From Sphagnum compactum (Eukaryota > Bryophyta > Sphagnopsida > Sphagnales), in NCBI GenBank assembly GCA_965153455.1, contig OZ234501.1, positions 14,384,001 to 14,448,000 of the forward strand: a stretch of 64,000 nucleotides of DNA. Direction: 5' to 3'. Below, piece after piece: positions 10,222 through 23,630 of this stretch. The notes below the pieces were generated by a model. It saw nothing but the letters and a program-made list of their open reading frames with translations. It did not search any database and had not been told where the DNA came from. The position numbers were made by a program, and so were the translations under genes. How positions within the stretch are numbered: position 1 is the stretch's first letter; every line of letters starts with the position of its first letter.

Positions 10222-10290
10222 TCAGCACGTCTTGAAACAAACCTCACTCCACTGGGACAACTCGTTCTGCCCATTCTTCAATCAAGTCTT
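10222..10290 (-). pseudogene. Decayed third fragment of exon 1
   Basis: The plus-strand text around 10240-10290 (TCCACTGGGACAACTCGTTC, then CATTCTTCAATCAAG) matches copy B exon 1 around 9970-10012 (TCCACTGGTACAATTCGTTC, then CGTTCTTCAATCGAG). It is the part that encodes the RLKNAKNELYQW segment. It lies just upstream of the copy B start codon, so part of exon 1 was tandemly duplicated and has since decayed. Confidence 0.5.
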
Positions 10291-10299
10291 TTGTTTCTG

Positions 10300-12620
10300 T
10301 TTCTTGCCCTCTCACGACAACAAAAGAGTGATTTCACAAGGCCTTCCATCCTTGTTTATATATATATACATTCCGCCCCCCCCCTCCCCCTCACATTTCA
10401 CTGGATCTTGATCGAACTTCAGGACTTAACGAGGAAATAATGAATACACTGGCCTAGCCTACTGAAAAGGAACTTGTGAACTACGCCCACTAACTAACAA
10501 GGGCTGATGAACTGCATCCATTAATCAACAGGTTCTAGTGAACTGCACTTTGTAATAATGTCTGCCTCTTCCCTCGACCTTCGCGCAGCGACATTGAAAG
10601 CCACTTACAAAATGAAACGTGTGAAGGGTTGCTATCTCGGTGCGGCCAGGGTGAACGAGCACCCATGTTGGTACCTTCACCTTTTAGCGTGAGGTTGCCC
10701 AAAACATTGTTATGTTTGAACTCTGAAACCCTGATTTAGTGTAAGCATGGGATATTTGTAATATTTCGAAATAATTTAAAATGATTTTGAGATTTTTACC
10801 AAGGTACCATTACCATAGTGGGTGCTACTTCACCGAAGGTGGTGCCTATGGCCTACTACAAAGGTATATCTACCAGTTGGCACTTTTTGAAACTTGAAAC
10901 CGGTGGGTAAGGCAAGGTATATGTATACTCTCCACTGATGGCTCCAGAAATCATAGCATGGGTTTTGATTCTATGGGAGGTATTAAAACTCACAGTCAAA
11001 GAACCTACCCTAAATCACTGGTTCTTCCATGAGAATGGTCATTTTTTTGGAAATTTTTCAAAAACCTAGAACCAGAGGTTCTTTTGATTCTAAAAATATT
11101 AATCTCAGAACTCTGGTTTTGAAATTCTGAAAATTTTCAAAAAACTGGAATTGAAGGTTCTTTTATTGTTAATTTTTCAATTAATTTTTTTTTGAAACTG
11201 AAGGTTTTTAACAAAATCAAAGAACCACAAAACACCTGTAAATACTAGAAACTTCTGGCTGATTGATACACTGTTACTTGAAAGCTTTGAGATTTTTACC
11301 ATAGTACCGGTATAGGTGCTGGTTCTCCGATGGTACTGAAAATGACTCTTTCCTACTATATAAAAGATAATTTTTTCCTGAGCTCACCTAACAACAATCT
11401 TACAAATCTCTTAATATTTCATGACTGTGTGGAGTTAGTACAAAAAATTTTATGCATATGTGAGTCCTCAATCTATGTATGAAGGAAGGTAGTTTGTTTT
11501 GTTTTGTAGTTATGAGATCCACTGAACGGGATGCATCAGATTGTGTTCTTGGTGTCTTTGGAAAGCTCTCAATGAGGAGGGGTGCATGAGCTTGGTTCCA
11601 TGACATTTAGGGTGCAAAACACCTTGAATATAGAATGATTTTTTCACTGAAAATTAAATTAAATCATAGCTGAAATTTTCGGAGGAATTGAAACGTGCCT
11701 TCGGTGATGATGGAAAGATCTTGATGAGCAGGATTTAATGGAATTTATTTGGTAAGATTTGGATTCAGAATGTGAGAGATACTGATTTTAAAGTGATTTC
11801 TGCCACTGAAAGTTCAAATAAATTCCAAAAAACCAGTTTTTGGAAGGAAAAATCAGTTGAGGATGTCATAACACTTCAGTCAATGGCACAGGTCACACTA
11901 GTGTACACCAAGAAAGAATAGGTTTGTAAGTTTTATGTATAGGAGAAAGTTGCAGATATAGGGCCTTCTGGATTTTTGGTCTAGTCCCCAGGCCAATAAC
12001 TAAAATATAGTGGATTTTTTTCATTCGTAATGTAATGTACAGCAGGGGAAAAACACAATTTTAAATGAAAAGATGGACAGCCTAACAGGTAACTTCCAGC
12101 GGTCTGAAGTGATTCTGATAGGTTGGTGGGTAACTTCTAACAGGTGGAAGTTACCCTGAGAGGCTGAAACCTGAACTGACAATCGGAGGGCCCATGAGGC
12201 TACCCAACCTACAAAGATTAATAGTCAGCGATACTTCATGTGTAGCCTAACTTTGTGTTAGGCTTCTGCCAATGGGAGCATTCATGAAATGAGGGACCCA
12301 GTTGGGATTGGTAGCTGGCTGGCAAAAGACCTTGATTGAGGTGTGGGCATAGTGCAGCACAACGTGCCTGGCGACTTGTGTGGCTAAGGAATTGCTGTCT
12401 GAATAGGATCAATTTTTTAAAAATTATTTCTTGCCTTGTAAAGCATTGCTCCAAATTTAGCAATGTATCTGGAGGGTACGCTATTCAACTTAATAATGGG
12501 GCGAGCATTTGGTATAACGGAACTCTTATCACACAACAATACAATGGGCTTTCCGTTTTACAAAATGCGTGCCCCTTTTTTCTAATAATTTTTTTGGTTG
12601 TGCTTTAGATTGGGCACCAC
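10300..12620. other. Non-coding, repeat-like DNA
   Basis: No supportable gene. A TATATATATA run and a C10 tract lie near 10354-10388. From about 10980 to 11240 the text is rich in recurring GAACC/GGTTC and ACTGG/TTGAAA words, and similar wording returns at 39890-40210. This suggests a shared old repeat that I cannot name. Confidence 0.4.
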
Positions 12621-12624
12621 CCAT

Positions 12625-12700
12625 GGAGCAGGGGCATTACTGAAATAAGAACCCCCTCGGCTCCACCCCAGAGTTCATTATTTCAGTAATGCCCTGCTCT
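12625..12700. other. Stem-loop with 23-24-nt arms
   Basis: The left arm 12625-12648 (GGAGCAGGGGCATTACTGAA...) pairs with the right arm 12678-12700 (...TTCAGTAATGCCCTGCTCT) with about two imperfections, leaving a 29-nt loop. It could be a small-RNA precursor, the end of a mobile element, or a MITE remnant. The pairing is seen directly; function is unknown. Confidence 0.6.
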
Positions 12701-13662
12701 GAGGGCAATACCCTACATAATTTTGGAACCACATGGACAATATAGAGTATTATACTTCCATAAAGTTCCTTAAGAAGTGCCAAAAGAGTCCAATAAAAGA
12801 TCTACGGCTGAAACCATGGTAGGGGAGACAAAAAGGGAAGGTCAAAGAAAGGCCAAAAGACGAACAACCTGCAAAAACCAAAAAAAAAGGAAAGAACTAA
12901 TCCCTCTACTCGTAGGAAGCTATCCCACTCAAGGCCCCTCTAATGTCGCCTGCATGCAAATTGTGAGATCTAATAATAATGGGAGGTCTAGAACAAGCAT
13001 CACTCGCCAATGCAATCTTCTATTCTATAGTAGAGGTTAAAGCATGTTGAAGAGCAATACTAATACGCCACCTGAAAAATTAAATGCAAAGAGACAAGGA
13101 TAAATGACCTCTTGATCAACTATTGTGGAAAAAACAAGCACAATCCTTGATGAAACGATCCATATCATGTTTGGGTGTGACGTGCATCTCCATGGCCATC
13201 AAAATAAAGTGATGCCCACTCATGAAGCCTTTTATATTTATAGATCTTAACAATGCCATTAAATTTCGCAACTGCACCTGCTGGTCAACTAATGACATTC
13301 GAAACCATCGTTTCTTGCGTTGAATCGATAACCATCACATTGACAACGAAGACATAGTTCTCTCAAGTCATGTAAAGATTGGCTCATAATGAAACTCATG
13401 ACATCAAGGCGTACCATTATTCTCTCCATATAGCGTGCCCATTGTCTCAAGTAAGGGCATACATGATGTCTCGAATGGCGTCATGTGTGGCTATCCATTG
13501 ACCTCCAAACATGCAATGAACTAAATGCATGCTAAAGCGTTTAATCCGTGTCCACATTCACACGTGAAAAGACTAGATGTTGAAGGTTGAATCAAACCGA
13601 GACAAAAATACAACGCTAAGGTGAAAGTAAAGTGTGCGATGCAAAACAAACGGATAGATGGC

Positions 13663-15990
13663 CTAGCAACGAACCATTACCCTACCCCCTTGCTTGAATA
13701 AGAATGAAATGCAGGCTCTGGATGCTAAGGAAATGGAGTCATTTTCTAAGATAGATCTAAAGGATATGTTATGGTGGATGCCCGTCAAAAATGCCTGAAG
13801 AATTGAGCCACTAATAATTGTCAAACTTCCCAAAGAAGGGTGCATCTCCCTAGTTGCAGGGGGAAATCCATTTCATGCTACACGTAAGTATGACTGAAGC
13901 AGGTGTGGGCCCCGTAACTTGAGAAACATACTCCTCCAAAATGGGTTTATTCAAAATATGAAACTTAGAACACAAATATGGAACCACTAGAGCCCAATTC
14001 CTTAGAAAAGCAAATGGGGCACAATCCTCCATAGAAAATACACCTATACCACTAAAGGATATCGATAATCAAACCTAACGCCTCGCTAAAGGGCCCTGAA
14101 AAAACTCCCACAATTTTAGATCCGTAATGTCCCCACATACCTTCATAACTCTCCTGTCGAAACTTGCCAAAAGAGATAGGAAAGAAGGAGGTATTATTCA
14201 TGTGAGATAAAAAAATCAACGAACTACACATGAGGACAAAATGTCCAAAGCAACATGGGCGTCTCCCAGGAGAGGAAGATCATTGATATGTGCCATGTTT
14301 TGAAATAAAAATCATCCAAAAATGCATGGCAAAGTTTTAAAAATCCATTGGCACACCCAAAATGCGTAAACCATCTATGACCAAAGTGGAGCCATGAGGA
14401 ATCTCTATGCCTAGAAAGATCCCTGATGGACTCCAAAGCTTGCATTTTAACACCTTGACCTTAAGCCCAACTAGGGTTAATTGGGTCAAAAGGTGGTCAA
14501 AAGTGTAGGTATCTCACACATAAGCCCCATGATGTGGGTATCGTCTGCTAAGGATGGAAAAACACAACTAAGGGCCTGCACAATGGTCTTTAGGAGAACT
14601 CAATAATGGGCCAAAGGAAATAAAGGACCTCCTAGGGGGTCACCTTGCCTTGTGCCTGAAGATGACTCAATAATGGTGACCCCTTCCACATGCCGCCCAT
14701 GCTAGTAGTAAAGAGAAGAATGAGCACCATAAAACAACCTAGTAAATGGGACAATGTTCGTCAAAGGCCCCCTAACATCACATAACTTTCTACAAATAAC
14801 AACTTGAAAAATGCTATTAAAAGCATTTTTTACGTCAACCTACATCACGGCCCAATTAAAGTGTACGTCAAAGAGGGTTTGGATGCCAAAAAGGATGGCC
14901 TCACAACCTCTAAGGGTCGATACTCTAAACTGATGGGGGGATAGGTGCTTCTGAAACGGCCCCTAAAGTTGTTAAATAATGGAACGATTACTAAGTCAAA
15001 AAAACACCTTGCCTATGGCAATAGGACGAAGACCACCAGTGTTTTTTGCCATTTGCTAACAATCTACTAACCCCAGCATTAAGGCCACTAACCTAGGGAT
15101 ATTCCCATGAACAACATCAGTAACTTGGAATAATTCCGAAAACCCTGAGGATGGGTGCTCTAGTATGAAGCTTCCCAAGAATGTTCATATACCAACCCAG
15201 AAAGCCCACCCAAAGATAAATGGGGAAGAGTGGCTAAGGCTTGGGCAAACAAAGTCCTAACCAAGACAAAAGTGTGTTCAAACTGATAGTAAAAAATAGG
15301 TGGAGGGACAAGGTCTAAAGGAGGGGGGTGCAGCTGGCACATGGCAATAACATTCTCCTCTAAAGAAATAGCTGACATCATGGGCTAAAGAGCTTTATTA
15401 GTGCGATTGCATTCACTAGTTCTCCCTAAAAATAGACATTAGTAAAATGAATGGACAAATAATCTTCCCATGAGTGGTAGAATGGGGTGCACATGAAGCA
15501 CATGAAGACTCTTCTTGAAAAGAAATCCAATTGCTTGCCATAAACCTCCTAAGGTGAACAAAAACCTCTCGTTGATCTTAACAACCACGTCGAATATAGT
15601 GCAAACACCAACATGGCAATAGGAGGAAAAAAAACCAGGTTAACTCATCCGTCAAATCTCAAGTAATTTGGTCAAGGGGTAAGTGAAAAGTTTGTTTGAC
15701 TTCATCTTGGATGGCTCAAGGGATCCTATGAAATAAACGAGGGCACACGTAACAAGACTCAAACAACCTTAAAATGGAACTAGATTGAACTGTAATTAAC
15801 TCAAATAAACAAAAGGAATAAAACCAAGGAGAAACATAGGAAGGGAGGACACCTATAAAAATAATATAGCCTAGCTAATTTAGGTTAGTAGGAAGGTGAG
15901 AACTTTTGATGTGCCTCAAAAGGTCGCTTAAAATGTCAAAGCCAAAACAATGAAGACAAGGGGTATCTCGAACAAACGAAAGACGCAAAG
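13663..15990 (-). mobile_element. Decayed non-LTR retrotransposon (LINE) ORF with CCHH finger and RT
   Basis: Read on the minus strand in several frames. At 15990-15905 a CCHH finger, CLHCFGFD...HIKSSH (C-x2-C-x11-H-x4-H). At about 14840-14806 VDVKNAFNSIF, the block with the first catalytic Asp. At about 14690-14628 SSGTRQGDPLGGP, the QGDP box. At about 14556-14524 SLADDTHI, the ADD box with the catalytic Asp pair. The order and spacing fit a reverse transcriptase. Stops and frameshifts are frequent (for example before VDVK and within ALAHY), so it is dead. The downstream C-terminal part includes GCANGFLKLCHAF and QVTGPTPASVILTCSM. The N-terminal CCHH finger recalls R2-like LINEs, but the clade assignment is inference. 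Exact ends, poly(A) and target duplication were not found. Confidence 0.75.
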
Positions 15991-16758
15991 AGGGAGCCAT
16001 TAAAAAAAGGCTACATCCAAAACCCCTAGGAAGCAAAAGCCCAAGCAGCCCCCCTAAAATTTATTAAAATTAAAATTAAAATTAAAAAATCGAAGATTTT
16101 CCCAAAAAAAAAGACTATCCCGCCATTGCAAGAACTCACTAATGATGGCAGGTTTGATTGTTGTGAAAACACCATGAATTTTCCCTCTATAGTTTCTTCT
16201 CCCTTCATTAATTTCCCTACTGTGATCTGTAAACCATCGACTCTAGATTATTTGTTGTAGTGTGTTTTGAAGAAGAAAGGGAATTCTTTTTTCCCGTTCT
16301 AGAGCTTTCAAAGCTTGGAGGGTCACACTGAGGAGTATTTTTTTCTCAAACCTCGGAAGCGTTGCTTACTTTTGAATTCTTCCTTCGAACTCAATACCAA
16401 TCTTAAAAGGTTGGTGAAGCTTGACAAAGTAGCTTCTAGTTTCCCTCATGTGGTGTCTCATGTGATCAAGTCCAATTTTGCTAGATTAGAGTTCGTGTTC
16501 ATTGGAGATCTACATCACGAATCTTCTTCTTCTTTGGCTTTTGGGACAATGACTCTTACTCTTGCACCATTATGCATCAAATATAGTGAAGAAATTGTTG
16601 CTGATCAATAAGTAATAAAGAGAAACATAATGCCTTCCATATGGTCGAAAGAACCCTCTCTCTGGAATGGGGTCTTATTACCAAAAATAAAAATACCTCC
16701 CCTTGCATTAAAAAAAATCAAGTGTTTTACAACAAGGTAAAAAACTAGGTGAGAAATT
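15991..16758. other. No recognisable gene
   Basis: A 98-codon plus frame at 16315-16611 starts on TTG rather than ATG, has no match I recognise and lacks splice context. It may be unannotated LINE flank or chance. Several CTTCTTCT runs are present. Confidence 0.3.
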
Positions 16759-16781
16759 GGGGGGGGGGGGGGGGGGGGGGG
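16759..16781 (+). repeat. Long poly-G tract at duplication edge
   Basis: An uninterrupted run of about 23 G lies immediately left of the first base that aligns with the second large block (about 16784 versus 49117). It could form G-quadruplexes. Its exact length is likely to be poorly resolved. Confidence 0.9.
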
Positions 16782-18892
16782 TTTAAGTTTTTTTTTCTTC
16801 GAGGATTCTCAATGGGTGGGGGTTTGGTTGGGTTCCTTTTTATTTTCTTCTTTTTATAGTTTTAATGATGGGTGAGTGTTGGGGTGGGGCATCCAGTTTC
16901 ATGGTTTTTTTTTTGGGGGGGGGGGGGATTTAGAGTGAGGGTGGGTGGAGTTCTTTTTTTTTTGACCACCCCCCCTTTTTTTTTGAAGGTTTATGTAATG
17001 TTTGGATTCAATCCAAGGTTTGTGTTTTTTAAGGTTGGGGGTGGTGGTTTAATTTTTATTTTAGGGTTTTGAAAATGTTGGGGTTAGGGGAGCTTTGTTG
17101 GGGTGTTTTTTTGTGTTGGTGATGCTAAGTTAATGGGAAGGATTTCATTTCATTTAAAAGTGTAAAGTCATTTAATGTTTTTATCTATCTACCTACTTAT
17201 TTACATATTACATATTTTTTAAATTATCAATGTTAGTAATGTATGTAACAAGATTAAACTAAATGAATTGAGAAAATTTATCACCTTATATGGGTGTGGC
17301 GCAATATTGGTTAAAGACTTGGTTTATTGGCTCTGCCCATAGGGAAGAAACTTCACATCTATGCATGATTTGGATTTAGGGATAAAATTTTAGCTCACTC
17401 ATTAGCCAATGTGGAGATGACAAGTGTTCACAGAATGAAAATTTTCACATGGATGTAATTTTCCATGTTTAGGTGGATGTAACCTTAAGTACATTAGGTT
17501 TTCAGGTAGTTGAACATTGTAGGTTTTAATAACCATCATAAGAGCTAAATTTTTTTTTTTCCAAGCAAATTCTTTGTTATTGGATTTACAACTTTGGCTG
17601 GAATGGTGATTATCAATAACTATGCTAAGCCTCCATAGCTTGCAAGATATCAATGACAAGACTATGGATTTGGTAAGACGTTTTTTTTTTACATTATTTT
17701 ATTTATGTTTTTTTCTACAATGAAATATTGAATGATTTGGAGACTTTGCTTCAAGCTCTACATCCTTGTTTGCAACTTTTTTACCACTATTGGAGCTTTT
17801 CACATTCACATCTTGTTCCATTGTGATGGAATCGACGATGAGTGGAGCAAATCATGTATGTTTGCTCATCATTCACATACATTCAAAATGCTTCTATAAC
17901 TAGTGAAATGTATTGTTACATATTTTTTAACACCCACTTGAGCCATTTTTAATTGTAGGGGAGATGGAATCTATTCATTTCTTTCCTTGTCTCTTTTAAT
18001 AGAACTATCAAGTCCTTGGGATGTGAAATAGAAGCTAGGGTTAATGTCCATTCCTATAGAGGCATCAAATAAAATATATAATATTTTTGCCATTCAGGTC
18101 ATTTGGGATCCAATCATGCACAATAGAAGCTATAGATATCTAATTTTTAGAAATTATAGACAAGTGTCCAAAGATTGTGGCAAAAGTTGGGAGAAAATTT
18201 CGTGTAGATTTTTTTAACAAAATAGGACAGGAGACAAGAAGATATTTAAGTTTTGGAGCTAGATTGTTTGAGTATTTATTTCTTTAACAACAATATAGGT
18301 TTCCACAAAAGACAAAAGAACAAAAGAAAAGAACACCACATAGAAAGAGAGACACAAGAGAGAGAGAGAAGGGGGGGCCAAGGATAAAGATTTCAGAAGT
18401 AGAGAGGTGAAAGGGCAACGATGAAGAGATGGGACCCATGAAGATTCCAAAACTATGGAATGCTCACCTGGTGTTATTTCGACATTGTGTGGATTCATTT
18501 CTTTTGAACGAAAGGTGGGGAACTTTTTTTTACATTTATTTTTTTTCGCAAATTGTGATTTAAAAAATGAAAATGGCAAGAAACAAGTTTTTCTAGGATT
18601 GAAATCGTTGAAGTCCATGTGAAGAATAAACAACAAAACCCTGCTTCCACACTTGCGATACCACCATCATTTAAATCTTCAAGTTTTTCCACTTGCTCAA
18701 TCCCTAACATTGTTCCTTTTACTTGACCTTTTTCAGTCTCTTTGTCATCTAGTTTTTGCTAAAATTGTTTATTTTCCAATTTATTGAAATAATTGTTGTT
18801 TTGCAGCAATCGCCCATCAAAACAACAACATAATTACCATCATCAATGTAGGGCAACTTTGTGCAATTGTTGTAGCTAGGGTGTTGTTGCTA

Positions 18893-19470
18893 TATTCAAA
18901 CATTTCTATTTTCACTTTTTAGTATGCAGACATTTCAATTTTCAATATTCAAACATTTCAATTTTTAGTTTTCAATACTTAGACATTTCTATTTTTTGGT
19001 ATTCAAACATTTCAGTTTCCAGTTTTCAGTATTCAGACATTTCAATTTTCAGTTTTCAATATTTAGATATTTTAGTTTTCAGTTTTCAATATTTAGACAT
19101 TTCAATTTTCAGTATTTAAACATTTCAATTTTCAGTTTTCCGTACTCAGACATTTCAATTTTTAGTTTTCAATATTCAGATATTTCAGTTTTTAGTTTTC
19201 AATATTTAGAGATTTCAATTTTTTGTTTTCAATATTCAAACATTTCAATTTTCAAATTTTCATATTCCTTCCAAACATTTTGACAAAGAGATTTCAAATT
19301 TCAAATTTTAATTTTCAACTTTCAATATTCACACATCCAAACTTAAACATTTCAATTTTCAAATTTTCAAATTCCAGATGCTTCACATAAAGATTTCAAT
19401 TTTTAGTTTTTAGCTTTCAGTATCCCCACATCGGAATTCAAACATTTTAGTTTCAAATTTTTATATTCCA
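18893..19470 (+). repeat. 30-bp minisatellite, copy 1
   Basis: Degenerate tandem units of AGACATTTCAATTTTCAGTT followed by TTCAATATTT (30 bp), about 15-20 copies. Its translation gives repeated DISIFSFQYL decamers, a by-product of the period. The counterpart in copy 2 is 54325-55015. Confidence 0.85.
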
Positions 19471-22400
19471 AACATTCCATACACGGTAGTACTTTAGCAA
19501 ATTTGGCTCCCAAACAATTAATTAATTTTGAATATTCAATTTCAAAACATAAAATACTCCTAAAGATTTTTTATTTTCCTTCCTAAGGAGTTGGTCTTTG
19601 GAATAAAATATTGATGATGGTCATATAACATTAAGTAGAGCCATTACGCAATGAGCTGCTTGTTTTCATCGACATAAATAGTTCAAGTTTTTACGACTGC
19701 ATCTTACAAGAAAATGTAGGTTATGTCGAATAGGTGGCTTAATAGGTCACATTAGCTAGGATACGTAAGGTAGGCACCTATTACCTACCTACTTATTATT
19801 TTATTTAGCCTAGTTTGTTAAGCTAGGTGGGCTTACTATTTGTGGTAGACACCTATTGTTTTATCTAAGTAGATAGGTAGATTAATAAGTTAGGCTAGGC
19901 TAAATAATTAAAACATTTTGGCAATGTGCAATTATCCATAATGTAATTGTAAAGTCAAATTTCACTTAGGTTACATATGCTCCATTGTAATATTCATGTT
20001 CATTCGTGGTAATGGATAAGAAATTGAACTACAGTTGTAAAGATTTGTGATTATAAATTTGACTTTTATGGCACATGGTGTCTTTTGCAACTAGTTGTTT
20101 AATAACATTTTGTCTTTGATGACTAGAGTGTTTTTCAATTGTAAGAGTTTGTTAAAATATAATCCTTATTATAAATTGAATCATTATTTTCAAATGTCTG
20201 CTTGTGTGCAACAAAGTAATAAGTAGTCCTTACAAAACACAATCACCCACCCCCATCAATGAAAAAATATGATAATTAGGTACATAAAACAAAAATGCAA
20301 GGAAGGTTTAAGGTTTCAAAATTACTTGCACAATTTGCCTCAACAAGCATAATTGTTGTTGCATAGATTTTTCATATCACAAATAATATTTCATGAGTTT
20401 GCACATTCATGTGAGTAGGTCACACTTGTTGTTAGTTCACATCAAATGTCTAATTTTCTATCCCAATATTCAAATTTGTCATCCAATGCATGATAATTGA
20501 TACATGCTTACTGTTTGGCCATTATTACAAAAACATGGTTTTTACACTAATAGCATCACAATTGAAATGACTGTAGAATTAAGTTCATTTGTTTGAAATG
20601 ATTAATTATGTTTAATTTGACCAAAATCAAAATTAAATATGTTCATTTTATTAAAAAACCTATTTTATTAAAATAAACATTATATTGGGCATGTGTCATA
20701 TAAGGACCCACGTGGAATTGTCCAACATGATTAATGTGATTAAATTAGTCATTTAAATATGACCAATTATGATTGTAATGTTACTTTTGATGATGTGACG
20801 ATATTAAAATAATGTTAAAATATTTTATTCATTTAAAAGGTAAATTACTAAATTTTTAAAAATAGATTATAAGTGTCATCTTTTCATTTGATGTTTATAA
20901 TGATTCACATAAAAATACAAATAAGGGATAGTTTAAAAATGACATTTGAAAAAATGGAACATCAAAATAATTTTTAAAATTTAAGTTTAACTCAAAAATA
21001 TAACATAAATAATGTACATGCAAAACTTGAATAATTTAATCTATTTAAATTAAAAATTTATATAAAATTTAAAACATGTGAATTTTAAATACGTAAATTC
21101 AAAAATGAAGTTTATTTAAATTTTTTAACAAAAGATTATTTATTTATTTATTTTCCCAGAGAAATATAAATTAATGTAATAATATAAAATTTTTATTTTA
21201 AAAAAATTGAATTAAATAAATAAAATCCTAAATATTACATTTTGAAATTAAAAGGAATTATAAATTTCATTATAAATATTAAAATAGAAAATGAAATAAA
21301 TTGAAGAATGATATTAAAGATGTGCACAATGTAAGCAAATTTATAATGAAATTATATAATTAAATAATATAGTTATAATTCATGATATTCAAAAAGTATG
21401 TGTGTTTATATGTTTTGTGACAATAATTTATATCCTCATGTAAAATGGTGGTTGAATGGTGAAAGCCTGAGGTTGTGACAAAGAAGATGATGGTTCAAAC
21501 CCCCCTTTGAACATGTTGTGATCATGATGGCATGTCATGGGTTTAGTGCAAGAATGTTTTGAACTTGATTTTAGTCTATTATTATTATTATTATATAATA
21601 TATATAGTATTAAAAACTATTAATTCAATATTCTCATATCTACTATTTTTAGTCACTTCAATAAAAATGAACTTAATTAACTTAGTGTAAAAAATGATTG
21701 GTTTGTTTTGACTAAAACCATTTTGGTCCAATGTCTAATATGATTGAAAATTAAATTAAAATTAGTAAAAAAAAACCAACATAAAAACATGGTTTTGTGG
21801 TAGCGAACAAAAATTTGTGACCTTCAAAAGTATTAGATTTGAACCTCAAGTTCAATGCATAAATATCATGGGTTGGCACAATTTGTTTTTTGCCACAAAG
21901 TCACATATGAACACATCTTCAACTTACTAAACACTATCACATTGTGAACCAACTACAACAAAGGGAGGATGGTAACAAGCCCTAACAAAATTTAGAAATC
22001 ATAAAAGAAGTCAACATTTGGCTTTTCCCTTTCATTATTTGGCCCATCAATTGCCATCTTCTATGAATAATGTCCTATGTTTAGACATAACATGTCTCAC
22101 AATTCAAACAACATAGAAATCCAATGAGTCTCACATTTTTTTGGATTTCAACCCCTTTTGTTTCAATTACCTTGGAGTGCTTCGAAAGCACCAAATCTCA
22201 TTTAAGACTTTTTGAAAAATAATTACATAAAATGGAGAGTAGACCTTTGATTATATTTATCATTTGTGAGTGCAACATCATGTGCACCACAAGATTGGTG
22301 TAGTGAATTATACAATGAACTCCCATGGGTGAGGGGTCAACCTTTCTTAAATATGTTCTGTAACATTTCAGTTAATACCTTTGGAAAACAAAAACCCCAT

Positions 22401-23630
22401 CACCAAATGTTATTGGTTTCTTACCGAATCTATTTTTTGGATGAGGCATCTTAATTCATGAAGGCTTGCATAAATCAAGTTATTAACATTTGATGCCATC
22501 ACCACATGCTCAAAAGACAGGAAAATCAGTATATGCAACCAATTTTAAACCACATAAACATGAATAAACAATTAATTGGTTGTCAATAGTGAATCACTTT
22601 ATCACAAGTTAGAAAAACATATTGGGGTACTATAACAATAGTTGTTTTAATTGCTATCATCACAATATTGTGCATGTGGTGAACCATAATCCTCGTTGTT
22701 GTGTCTGTTTAATGCATTTTGGGGTTTTCTTATAAATTCAAAAAATCAAATTTTTTTTTGTGAATCTCATATTCCCATATCAATTTGCCATGCTACAAGA
22801 ACAACATGACATGACAATTTCTATGTTTTTCTTTCGTCGCCCCATTAACTACCAACTACAAGATTGATTCCATACCCATTGAGGCATAAGTAACCTAGAT
22901 TTTTGTGTTTACAATCTTTATTGGTATATCACTTCCCCTTTTTCACTTTTCTCAAAACTCTCTTTGTTGGCTTTGGCCTTAGGGGGAGAGATTATGGAAT
23001 GGTGGGTACTTCATTCAGTCCATCTAACACATCGTTCAAGTTCTAACTCATTATTTCAAATCATAACTTCTTAAAATCTGAAATAGTGATGAACAATTCT
23101 CAAAATTGAAGATAAAATATGAGTAAACCATTTTGATGAGAGGAGGGTAAGATGGGATTTTGGGAATTTGGTGTTTTTTCCAATGTTGGACAATTTTTTA
23201 ATTAAGGAGAGATAAATATAAAAAAATTAGAATTGGCAATTATGAAAAGGTTCAAAGATTTGCCCAAAATTGAATTTTTCCCCTTTCAAAATTTCAATAA
23301 CTCATACATTCACAACTTAGATCCTTTACTTTAATCTTATTATTATTATATTCTAATAACCTAATACCATTGAATTTCTATTCGTCCCATCCACCTCAAA
23401 ACCCCGTTTATTTTCCAAAGGAAAAAAAGACTTTCATTGGTTTTATGGAAAATGTATAAAACAAAATTTAGTGCCCAAATTTAATTTAAAATATTGCCAT
23501 GGTTAAGAACAATGTGAGTGATATTAAATTTTGTTTTGTGTCATGATTTGTTTTGTGAAGACATTAGTTTTAAATGATGTAAACAAAATGGGACAACAAG
23601 TTCAAATTCACTTAATTTTTTTTTAACAAC
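19471..23630. other. AT-rich non-coding DNA shared by both large copies
   Basis: No gene is supported. A block at 19700-19915 is rich in TAGGTAGG/CCTACCTA words and contains an inverted pair (TTATTTAGCCTAG and CTAGGCTAAATAA). Similar words recur at 31760-31850, 32570-32790 and 47350-47600. A tRNA-like stretch lies at 21445-21515. Confidence 0.5.
21445..21515 (+). repeat. tRNA-like segment, possible SINE, copy 1
   Basis: TGGTTGAATGGTGAAAGCC resembles an A box and GATGGTTCAAACCCC contains a B box (GGTTCAAACCC at about 21492-21502), at roughly tRNA spacing. The acceptor ends do not pair convincingly. It is conserved in copy 2 near 56985-57050. Confidence 0.35.

Noticed and set aside
16315-16611. 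98-codon plus frame with a tidy stop
   Set aside because: It starts on TTG, matches nothing I know, has no splice signals and sits beside LINE debris; chance cannot be excluded.
18259-18710. Minus-strand frames with a hydrophobic stretch, and the counterpart at 50573-50839
   Set aside because: They arise from the complement of AGAGAGA/AAAGAAAAG-rich DNA. The two copies diverge by frameshift.
18996-19283. Frame rich in Phe/Ile/Ser, and the counterpart at 54237-54796
   Set aside because: Translation of the 30-bp minisatellite.
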